From Promicromonosporaceae bacterium (GTDB taxonomy: Bacteria; Actinomycetota; Actinomycetes; Actinomycetales; Cellulomonadaceae): DNA of 63,618 bases. The translations under genes and the position numbers were made by a program. Below the pieces are notes generated by a model, which saw nothing but the letters and a program-made list of their open reading frames with translations, was not told where the DNA came from and ran no database searches. Of the stretch, positions 24,663 to 31,692 are shown in pieces. How positions within the stretch are numbered: the first letter of the stretch is position 1; every line of letters starts with the position of its first letter. The stretch is taken from the NCBI GenBank assembly GCA_009783295.1, contig WRHK01000019.1:1-63618 (forward strand). Direction: 5' to 3'.

Positions 24663-25772
24663 GTGCGCATCGGCATCCAGACCGGCTACTGGTCCCGCCG
24701 CCCACCCCGCGGCATCGTCCCGGCACTGATGGCGGCCGAGGCGCTCGGGCTCGACTCGGTCTGGACGGCCGAGGCGTACGGGTCGGACGCCTTCACGCCG
24801 CTCGCCTGGTGGGGCTCGCGCACGCGACGGGTGCGGCTCGGCACCGGCATCGCGCAGATGGCCGCCCGCACCCCCACCGCCACCGCGATGGCCGCCCTCA
24901 CCCTCGACCACCTCTCCGGCGGGCGGTTCGTGCTGGGGCTCGGCGCCTCGGGACCGCAGGTGGTCGAGGGCTGGTACGGGCAGCCGTACGCGCGCCCGCT
25001 GGCCCGCACCCGCGAGTATGTCGACGTCGTGCGGCAGGTGCTCGCCCGCGAGCGCCCCGTCGCCTACGACGGGTCCTTCGTCCGGCTGCCCGTCCCCGCC
25101 GAGACCCCCGGGGCGACCGGCCTGGGCAAGGCCCTCAAGCCGACCGTGCACCCGCTGCGGGCCGACCTGCCGATCGTGCTGGCCGCCCAGGGCCCGAAGA
25201 ACGTCGCGCTGGCCGGCGAGATCGCCGACGGCTGGATGGCCGGCTTCTACGCGCCGCGCACCGACGCCGAGCACCGGGCGCTGCTCGCGGAGGGCTTCGC
25301 CGCCCGCAAGGAGGAGCGGTCGCCGGCGGCGGCGTTCGAGGTGCTCGCGACCGTACCCGTCGTCGTGCGCGACGACGTCGAGGCCGCGGCCGACGTGCTG
25401 CGCCCCCACGTGGCGCTCTACGTGGGCGGCATGGGGGCCAAGGGGGCCAACTTCCACAAGGCGTCCCTCGACCGGCTCGGCTACGCGGACGCCCTCGACG
25501 AGGTGCAGGCGCACTACCTCGCCGGGCGCAAGGACGACGCCGCGCGCGCAGTGCCGCTCGAGCTGATCGAGGAGGTCGCCCTGGTGGGTCCCGCGGCGAA
25601 GATCCGGGCGGACCTGGCGCGATGGGAGGCGACGGCCGTGACGACCATGCTGCTGCAGGGCGACCCGTCGTCGCTGCTCACGGCGCTCGCGGCGGCGCAA
25701 GGGCTCGGGGGTTCTGCCGTGCGCTCCGTCGCGGGTGCGGCTCTGGCACGGGTGGCGCCGCGGCGAGTGTGA
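24663..25772 (+). CDS. LLM-class F420/flavin-dependent oxidoreductase
   Basis: 369 aa TIM-barrel of the luciferase-like monooxygenase family. The N-terminus RIGIQTGYWSRRPP, RVRLGTGIAQMAARTPTATA, SGGRFVLGLGASGPQVVEGWYGQP and the final QGDPSSLLTALAA are typical of the F420-dependent branch in actinobacteria (similar to the methylene-H4MPT reductase-like and MSMEG_-type enzymes). The substrate is unknown. GTG start with GAGGAG at about 7 nt. Single gene, convergent with the repair gene cluster. Confidence 0.88.
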   Translation: MRIGIQTGYWSRRPPRGIVPALMAAEALGLDSVWTAEAYGSDAFTPLAWWGSRTRRVRLGTGIAQMAARTPTATAMAALTLDHLSGGRFVLGLGASGPQVVEGWYGQPYARPLARTREYVDVVRQVLARERPVAYDGSFVRLPVPAETPGATGLGKALKPTVHPLRADLPIVLAAQGPKNVALAGEIADGWMAGFYAPRTDAEHRALLAEGFAARKEERSPAAAFEVLATVPVVVRDDVEAAADVLRPHVALYVGGMGAKGANFHKASLDRLGYADALDEVQAHYLAGRKDDAARAVPLELIEEVALVGPAAKIRADLARWEATAVTTMLLQGDPSSLLTALAAAQGLGGSAVRSVAGAALARVAPRRV

Positions 25773-25919
25773 CGGGGGCGGACCTCGTTCTCGAAACCCA
25801 CAGCCGTGTGCTGTGATCACCACTCACCGCTGTGGATCGCCAACGTGACCATGCGCCCGGCGGCTGCTGCCGAGCTCGTGGCCGCAGTGCGCGGACGGGC
25901 CGCTCGAGGCGGAAGCCGG

Positions 25920-26339
25920 CTACGCCTCCGGCGCGTCGATCCCCGGGAACCAGACGGCCCGCCGGAGGGCGACGCGCGTGCGGTCCCTGGTCAGCGGCGT
26001 CGCCTCGGCGCGGAGCGCGTCCAGCGCCGCGGTGGCGTGCCGCGCCGGCGGGGCGCCCGACGCGTTGACCACCCGCCACCACGGGACGCCGTTCGTGTCC
26101 TGCGCCGGGCCCACCACGACGGCGTCGTCGGGCAGCAGGTGCGCATAGCGGTCGCCCGAGCCGGCCATCACCTGGCCCACCTGGCGCGGGCCACCGCGGT
26201 GCAGGGACTCCGCGACGATCTCGGCGATGAGCCCGTACGTCATCGCCCGCCCCGGCGGGATCTGTCGCACCAGGGCCAGCACGGCGGCGGCGTACTCCTC
26301 GGCGGCGGAGTCGTGCGAGGCGTCGTCGGGCGTGGGCAC
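25920..26339 (-). CDS. alkyltransferase-like protein (ATL), catalytically inactive MGMT relative
   Basis: 139 aa. The sequence YAAAVLALVRQIPPGRAMTYG and the helix-turn-helix region PRQVGQVMAGSG match the DNA-binding domain of O6-alkylguanine-DNA methyltransferases. The alkyl-acceptor Cys of the usual PCHRV motif is Trp here (VPWWRVVNASG), as in ATL proteins, which bind O6-alkylguanine and flag it for nucleotide excision repair. It is last in the minus-strand cluster rpiB-nei-atl. The GTG at 26339 is preceded by TATCGT at six bases, so it may also have its own leaderless promoter. Confidence 0.88.
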   Translation of the reverse strand: MPTPDDASHDSAAEEYAAAVLALVRQIPPGRAMTYGLIAEIVAESLHRGGPRQVGQVMAGSGDRYAHLLPDDAVVVGPAQDTNGVPWWRVVNASGAPPARHATAALDALRAEATPLTRDRTRVALRRAVWFPGIDAPEA

Positions 26340-26345
26340 GTCCCG

Positions 26346-26351
26346 ACGATA
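26346..26351 (-). promoter_or_regulatory. -10 element, possible internal leaderless promoter of the ATL gene
   Basis: TATCGT on the minus strand 6 nt before the GTG at 26339, in the 20-bp gap after the glycosylase gene. Confidence 0.4.
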
Positions 26352-26359
26352 GCCCGGCG

Positions 26360-27349
26360 TCACGCCTGGCAGGTGGGGCACCAGTACAGCGCGCGGCCCG
26401 CGAGCTCCTTCTCGAGCACCGGGGTGCCGCAGACGCGGCAGGGCAGCCCGTCGCGCTGGTACACGTAGAACGACTCGTCGCGGGGCACGGCCCCGGGCGG
26501 CACGGGGGCGCGCCTCTCGTGCCGGCGGGTGGTGCCGCCGGTCGCGGCGAGCGGGCCCGCCGCGAGGATCCCGGGGGCGTCGGGTCCGCGGTCCTCGGGT
26601 CGCGTCGTGACGATGGCACCACGGGCGACGCCGTCGTGCATGAGCAGGACGAGGTCGTCCCAGACCTCCCCCAGCACCGCGTCGCCGACGTCGCGGCCGG
26701 GGCGCAGCGGGTCGACGCCGGCGCGGAAGAGCGCCTCGGCGCGGTAGATGTTGCCGACGCCGGCCACCACGGCCTGGTCCATGAGCTGCTGGCCCACGGT
26801 GGTGCGCGAGCGCCGCACGCGGGCCACGAACGCGTCGCGGGCGCCGTCGTCGCCGCGCAGCGGGTCGGGACCGAGCCGCGCCTCGACGGCCGCCTTCTCG
26901 GCGGGCGTGATCACCTCGCACGCCGTGGGGCCGGTGAGGTCGGCGACGGCGTGCGCGCCGAGCAGCCGCGCCCGCACGGCGCCGCGGGGCGCGGGCGCCA
27001 CCCATGTGTCCGTGCCAGGGAGCGGTCCGGGCCGCTCCGGCCCGGACAGGGTGGTCTCGCGCTCGCCGATGCGACGGCGCGGGGCGCCGATGGCGTGCAC
27101 GACGGCGGCGCTGCCGTCCGTCTGGAACGTCCACGCGCCGTAGAGGCCCAGGTGGACGCGCAGCCAGACGTCGTCGAACCCCAGGAAGAGCTGCTTGCCC
27201 CACGCCTCGCTGGCCCCGAGCGACCGCCCGGACACGAGCGCGGCGCCCGCCGCGAACCGCCCCTGAGGACTGGTCACGGCGAGCTCCTGGCCGCCGAAGA
27301 GGTCGGCGAAGGTCCGCGCGAGGCGATGGACGGTGTGTCCCTCGGGCAT
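26360..27349 (-). CDS. Fpg/Nei-family DNA glycosylase (Nei2-like)
   Basis: 329 aa base-excision repair enzyme that removes oxidised bases and cuts the abasic site. The N-terminal catalytic Pro2-Glu3 is present (MPEGHTVHRLA), the helix-two-turn-helix region includes VGQQLMDQAVVAGVGNIYRAEALFRAGV, and the C-terminal zinc finger has Cys-x2-Cys (CRVCG) and Cys-x2-Cys (CPTCQA). The PEGHTVH start is that of the actinobacterial Nei2 group. It follows rpiB by 9 bp and precedes the ATL gene by 20 bp, giving a small DNA-repair unit. Confidence 0.93.
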   Translation of the reverse strand: MPEGHTVHRLARTFADLFGGQELAVTSPQGRFAAGAALVSGRSLGASEAWGKQLFLGFDDVWLRVHLGLYGAWTFQTDGSAAVVHAIGAPRRRIGERETTLSGPERPGPLPGTDTWVAPAPRGAVRARLLGAHAVADLTGPTACEVITPAEKAAVEARLGPDPLRGDDGARDAFVARVRRSRTTVGQQLMDQAVVAGVGNIYRAEALFRAGVDPLRPGRDVGDAVLGEVWDDLVLLMHDGVARGAIVTTRPEDRGPDAPGILAAGPLAATGGTTRRHERRAPVPPGAVPRDESFYVYQRDGLPCRVCGTPVLEKELAGRALYWCPTCQA

Positions 27350-27358
27350 GGGGACCGC

Positions 27359-27817
27359 TCAGCGCGCGGAGCGCTGGGCCTCGTAGGCCGTCATCTCGTC
27401 GATGCGGCGCTGGTGGCGGGCGTCGCCGCTGAAGGGCTCGGCCACGAACGCGTCGACGATCGCCGTCGCCTCCTCGACCGTGTGCATGCGGCCGCCGACG
27501 GCCACGACGTTGGCGTCGTTGTGCTGGCGGCCCAGCTTCGCCGTCTCGAGCGACCACGCGAGGATGGCGCGGATGCCCGTGACGCGGTTGGCGGCGAGCT
27601 GCTCGCCGTTGCCCGAGCCGCCGATGACGATGCCGAGCGAGCCCGGCTCCGCGACGACGGCCTCGGCCGCCGAGATGCAGAACGCGGGGTAGTCGTCCTG
27701 CGCGTCGTAGACGTGGGCGCCGTGGTCCACGACGTCGTGACCCTCGGAGCGCAGGTGCTCGACGAGGTGGTTCTTGAGCTCGAATCCGGCGTGGTCGGTG
27801 CCGATGTGAAGACGCAT
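27359..27817 (-). CDS. rpiB: ribose-5-phosphate isomerase B
   Basis: 152 aa enzyme of the RpiB/LacAB family that interconverts ribose-5-phosphate and ribulose-5-phosphate. The phosphate-binding and catalytic loop IGGSGNGEQLAANRV has Glu72 in place of the catalytic Cys of E. coli RpiB, as in the mycobacterial enzyme. MRLHIGTDHAGFELK at the N-terminus and QRRIDEMTAYE at the C-terminus fit that subgroup. The ATG at 27817 opens the homology; CAGAAT six bases upstream may be a leaderless -10. First gene of the rpiB-nei-atl unit. Confidence 0.93.
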   Translation of the reverse strand: MRLHIGTDHAGFELKNHLVEHLRSEGHDVVDHGAHVYDAQDDYPAFCISAAEAVVAEPGSLGIVIGGSGNGEQLAANRVTGIRAILAWSLETAKLGRQHNDANVVAVGGRMHTVEEATAIVDAFVAEPFSGDARHQRRIDEMTAYEAQRSAR

Positions 27818-27885
27818 GGGTTCATTCTGACCCAGCCCGCGGGCCCCCGTGACCGGTCGTCCGCCCACGCCGTGCCGTGCGCCCG

Positions 27886-27891
27886 TAAGGT
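27886..27891 (+). promoter_or_regulatory. -10 element, probable leaderless promoter of the M13 peptidase gene
   Basis: TAAGGT 7 nt before the ATG at 27899, no Shine-Dalgarno. Confidence 0.45.
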
Positions 27892-27898
27892 GGCGGCC

Positions 27899-29899
27899 AT
27901 GACCACCGAAGCTCTGAGGTCCGGCATCGACCTCGCTGCCCTGGACCCCGCGACCCGCCCGCAGGACGACCTGTACCGGCACGTCAACGGCGCGTGGCTC
28001 GCGACGCACGAGATCCCCGCGGACCGCGCGATGGACGGCTCGTTCATGAAGCTGCGCGACCTCTCCGAGGAGCGGGTGCGCGACGTCATCACGGACCTGG
28101 CGGCCACGCCGTCGGACGAGCAGACCGGCACCGCCGCCCAGATCGGCGCGCTCTACACCTCCTTCATGGACACCGACCGGATCGCCAGGTTGGGCGTCGC
28201 GCCGCTCGCTGCCGACCTCGCGCTGATCGCGGGCACGACGTCGCAGGCCGAGCTCGTGGGCGTGCTCGGCGCGCTGCAGCGCACGGGCGGCGGCGGCGCC
28301 GTCGGGCTGTACGTCGACAACGACGCCAAGGACCCGGAGCAGTACCGCGTCTACCTGTACCAGTCCGGCCTGGGCCTGCCGGACGAGGCGTACTACCGCG
28401 AGGACGCGTACGCACCGATCCTGGCCAAGTACGCGCCGCACGTCGCACGCATGCTCACGCTGGGCGGCGCTGCGTCCGTGCTGGGGATCGACGCCGACGA
28501 CGCCGCCGCCCGCGTCGTCGCACTGGAGACCAAGCTGGCCGCCCACCACTGGGACGTCGTCAAGGACCGCGACGCGACCCTCACCTACAACCCGACGACG
28601 CTCGCCGACCTGGCCGCCTCCGCGCCCGGGTTCGACTGGGCCTCGTGGGCCGCCGCGCTCGGCGCCCCGGCCGGCGCGCTCGACGCGCTCGTGGTGCGCG
28701 AGCCGTCGTTCGCCGAGGGCCTGGCGGAGCTGTGGAAGTCCGAGCCGCTGGCCGACTGGCAGGCCTGGGCCGCGTACCGCCTGGTCAGCGCCCGCGCCCC
28801 GTACGTCACCGACGAGGTCGTCGAGGCCAACTTCGACTTCTACGGCCGCACCCTCTCCGGCGCGCAGGAGGTGCGCGAGCGCTGGAAGCGCGGCGTCGCC
28901 CTGGTCGAGGGGGCGCTCGGCGAGGCCGTGGGCGAGCAGTACGTGGCGCGGCACTTCCCGCCCGCGCACAAGTCGCGCATGGACGAGCTCGTCGCGAACC
29001 TCGTGGCCGCCTACCGCGAGTCGATCCAGAGCCTCGACTGGATGACCGACGAGACCAAGGTCAAGGCCCTCGCCAAGCTCGACAAGTTCACGCCCAAGAT
29101 CGGCTACCCGGTCACCTGGCGCGACTACTCGGCGCTGGTGATCGACCCGGCCGACGTGGTCGGCAACGTGCGCCGCTCCAACGCGTTCGACCTGGACCGC
29201 GAGCTCGGCAAGGTGGGCAAGCCCCTGGACCGCGACGAGTGGTTCATGACCCCCCAGACCGTCAACGCGTACTACAACCCGGGCATGAACGAGATCGTGT
29301 TCCCCGCCGCGATCCTCCAGCCCCCGTTCTTCGACCCGGAGGCCGACGACGCCGTCAACTACGGCGGCATCGGCGGCGTCATCGGGCACGAGATCGGCCA
29401 CGGGTTCGACGACCAGGGCTCCAAGTACGACGGCGACGGCCGCCTCGAGGACTGGTGGACGTCGCTCGACCGCGAGGAGTTCGAGAAGCGCACGGCCGCG
29501 CTCGTGGCCCAGTACGACGCGTTCGTGCCGGAGCAGCTCGGGCCCGACGGCGCGCACGTCAACGGCAGCCTCACGATCGGCGAGAACATCGGCGACCTGG
29601 GCGGCCTCTCGATCGCCATCACCGCCTACCGCCTGGCGCTGGGCGGCTCGCTCGACGCTGCACCCGTGGTCGACGGGCTGACCGGCCTGGAGCGCGTGTT
29701 CCTGGGCTGGGCGCAGGTGTGGCAGTCGAAGGGCCGCGACGAGGAGGTGGTGCGCCGCATCGCCACCGACCCGCACTCCCCCAACGAGTTCCGCTGCAAC
29801 GGCGTGGTGCGCAACGTGGACGAGTTCCACGACACGTACGGGGTCAAGGACGGCGACGCCCTGTGGCTGGCCCCGGAGGACCGCGTCCGGATCTGGTGA
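27899..29899 (+). CDS. pepO: M13-family zinc metallopeptidase (PepO/neprilysin type)
   Basis: 666 aa. The N-terminal M13 domain starts DDLYRHVNGAWLATHEIPADR; the zinc site HEIGH is at 497-501 (GHEIGHGFDDQG) and the third ligand Glu562 lies in GENIGDLGG. The NAYYNPGMNEIVFPAAILQPPFF segment and the C-terminal RCNGVVRNVDEFHDTYGV are also conserved. There is no signal peptide or anchor, so it acts in the cytosol on oligopeptides, unlike secreted neprilysins. Its 3' end converges on a secreted-domain protein gene across the first 20-bp repeat array. Confidence 0.95.
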   Translation: MTTEALRSGIDLAALDPATRPQDDLYRHVNGAWLATHEIPADRAMDGSFMKLRDLSEERVRDVITDLAATPSDEQTGTAAQIGALYTSFMDTDRIARLGVAPLAADLALIAGTTSQAELVGVLGALQRTGGGGAVGLYVDNDAKDPEQYRVYLYQSGLGLPDEAYYREDAYAPILAKYAPHVARMLTLGGAASVLGIDADDAAARVVALETKLAAHHWDVVKDRDATLTYNPTTLADLAASAPGFDWASWAAALGAPAGALDALVVREPSFAEGLAELWKSEPLADWQAWAAYRLVSARAPYVTDEVVEANFDFYGRTLSGAQEVRERWKRGVALVEGALGEAVGEQYVARHFPPAHKSRMDELVANLVAAYRESIQSLDWMTDETKVKALAKLDKFTPKIGYPVTWRDYSALVIDPADVVGNVRRSNAFDLDRELGKVGKPLDRDEWFMTPQTVNAYYNPGMNEIVFPAAILQPPFFDPEADDAVNYGGIGGVIGHEIGHGFDDQGSKYDGDGRLEDWWTSLDREEFEKRTAALVAQYDAFVPEQLGPDGAHVNGSLTIGENIGDLGGLSIAITAYRLALGGSLDAAPVVDGLTGLERVFLGWAQVWQSKGRDEEVVRRIATDPHSPNEFRCNGVVRNVDEFHDTYGVKDGDALWLAPEDRVRIW

Positions 29900-29940
29900 C
29901 GGCGCCGGCCGGGGCCTGCCCCGGCCGTTGCCCTTGCCCC

Positions 29941-30070
29941 GCGAGATAGAGCCGGCGCCCGCGAGTTAGTGCCGACGAGCGCGAGATAGAGCCCCGGCCT
30001 GCGAGTTAGCAGGCGGGGGCTCTAGCTCGCGGGCGAGGGCTCTATCTCGCGGCGCTGGGCTCTATCTCGC
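29941..30070. repeat. array A of 20-bp-phased inverted repeats
   Basis: Seven copies of the word GCGAGATAGAGC (variants GCGAGTTAGTGC, GCGAGTTAGC, GCGAGCTAGAGC) in the gap between two convergent genes. Forward copies start at 29941, 29961, 29981 and 30001; inverted copies start at 30019, 30039 and 30059: exactly 20 bp apart within each set. At the centre, 29981-30002 pairs with 30009-30030 (20 of 22 bp) around a 6-nt loop GAGTTA. No ORF, no IS ends. It could act as a bidirectional terminator, a protein-binding array or a mobile REP-type element. Confidence 0.85.
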
Positions 30071-30084
30071 GGGGGTCGGGGTCG

Positions 30085-31410
30085 TCAGAACTGGCCGATG
30101 CCCGCTCGGGCCACCGTGAAGCCCTTGCCGGACTTGTCGTCCTTGCACTCCATGCCGGTCTGCGCGCTGTTGCACGTGAACTGGCCCTGCGTCACCGACT
30201 GCCCGTAGGCGAGCTTCTGCACGTCCGGGCCGGCCTTCGCCGGCTGCTGGGCGGCCGGCACGCACGGCAGGCTGACCTTGCCCGTCGCCGCGTCGATCGA
30301 CACGACGTAGCCGACCGTGCCGTCGCACCCGTCGACGGGGGCCGGCTGCTGGTTCAGGTCGGCGATCTTGCACGACACGTTCGTGCTGGTGATCGAGCAG
30401 GTGATGTTGCCGGTGGGCGAGGCGAACGTCGCCAGGGTGGTGCCTGCGGGCGCGGGAGCGCTCGCCGAGTCCGACGGCGTGCTCGCGCCGGTCTGCCCCG
30501 ACGTCGCGCCGTGGGCGCTCGGGGCACTCGGCCCGGTGAGCAGGTGCACGGCGAAGACGCCGATGGCGACGAGCAGCACCACGGCGAACGCCGTGAACGC
30601 GATCCGCCCGGCTGACACGCGACGACGACGGCCGCCCTCGGCCGGGGGCTCGGCATACCCGGCGGGCGCGTAGGCGGGCTCGGCGTAGCCGCCGGGCTGG
30701 TAGGCGGGCTCGGCGTAGGCGGGCTGCGTGTACGCCTGCTGCTGCGGCGGGTACGACGGCTGCGGTGCGTAGGCCTGCTGCGGCGTGCCGTAGCCGGGCG
30801 CGTACGACGCCGGCGGGACGGCGGGCGGCGGGGACGCCGGGGCCTCCTGCGCGTCGGCGGCGGCCGTGAACCAGTCGTCGTCCTGCGCCGGGGCGGGCGC
30901 CGCCTGCATCGGGATCCCCGAGCGGGGCATCGGCGGGGCGGGCTGCGGGGCGGCTGCCGCATAGGCGGATGTCGGGCCGGACGAGCGCGCCATGCGCGCG
31001 GCCGCCGACACGCGCGCCACCGTGGGCGGCGCGGCGGGCGCGGGCGCCGGGGCCGGGGCCGCGGGGGCAGGCCCGGGCGCCGGCGGGATCGGGGCGTGGA
31101 CGGTGGGCTGCGGCACCACGGGCGACTGCAGCACGGTGGGCTGCGCGACGGGCGCCTGCAGCACCGTCGGCTGGCCCCCGCCTGGCTGCGGAACCACCGG
31201 CTGAGGCACGACGGGCGGCGGCACCACGGGCTGCGGCACCACAGGCTGCGAGACAGCCTGCTGCGGTGCCGTGGCCTCCTCCGCGAACGGGTCGAACGCC
31301 TGCGTCGGCGTCTCGTCGTCCCACTCGCGAGCGGCCGGCTGCGACGGGGTCGGGGCCGGCGGCGGAGGCGGCGGGGGCGGCACGTGACCCGGGTCGTGAG
31401 CTTCGGGCAT
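30085..31410 (-). CDS. proline-rich single-pass membrane protein with extracytoplasmic domain
   Basis: 441 aa. Residues 1-285 form a disordered Pro/Ala/Gln-rich cytoplasmic region with repeated QPVVPQP-type and YAEPAY-type motifs; a basic RRRRVSAGR stretch leads into one membrane segment (IAFTAFAVVLLVAIGVFAVHLL). Outside the membrane a Ser/Thr-rich linker precedes a domain with four to five Cys (NITCSITSTNVSCKIADLN, GCDGTVGY, SLPCVP, FTCNSAQTGMECKDD) that likely form disulfides. No named family is recognised. The ATG at 31410 has GGAGGGAG upstream. Composition suggests a cell-envelope or scaffold role. Confidence 0.75.
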   Translation of the reverse strand: MPEAHDPGHVPPPPPPPPAPTPSQPAAREWDDETPTQAFDPFAEEATAPQQAVSQPVVPQPVVPPPVVPQPVVPQPGGGQPTVLQAPVAQPTVLQSPVVPQPTVHAPIPPAPGPAPAAPAPAPAPAAPPTVARVSAAARMARSSGPTSAYAAAAPQPAPPMPRSGIPMQAAPAPAQDDDWFTAAADAQEAPASPPPAVPPASYAPGYGTPQQAYAPQPSYPPQQQAYTQPAYAEPAYQPGGYAEPAYAPAGYAEPPAEGGRRRRVSAGRIAFTAFAVVLLVAIGVFAVHLLTGPSAPSAHGATSGQTGASTPSDSASAPAPAGTTLATFASPTGNITCSITSTNVSCKIADLNQQPAPVDGCDGTVGYVVSIDAATGKVSLPCVPAAQQPAKAGPDVQKLAYGQSVTQGQFTCNSAQTGMECKDDKSGKGFTVARAGIGQF

Positions 31411-31692
31411 CGGGTACTCCCTCCGAGCATGGACCGGCGCACAACGGACAAGGTGGGCGCGCCGGGTCGCGCCGCAGCGCACCCGGGGCAGGATGCCACG
31501 TCACCCTGTGCAGAGTCGAACGTGGCCCGCTGACCAGGAGTTCCGGGCCGGTCGTCGTGGCGCTCCGGTGCCGCCGCACCTCCCCGCACGGCAGGCCGTG
31601 GTGAGAGGATCCCCAGGGGGTCGCGCGACGTCGTGACCCCCGGAGCGTCGTCGGCGGGCACCCGCCCGCCGCGCAAGAACGAGGGAGAACCC

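Noticed and set aside
25773-25919. A gene in the 147-bp gap between the LLM oxidoreductase and ATL genes
   Set aside because: No frame with a start, a ribosome binding site and plausible composition; partial CCACAGC/GCTGTGG symmetry is too weak to call.
29941-30070. Possible CRISPR array because of regular spacing
   Set aside because: The unit is only 12 bp with 8-bp spacers, orientation switches in the middle, and there are no cas genes. CRISPR repeats are 23-47 bp in one orientation.
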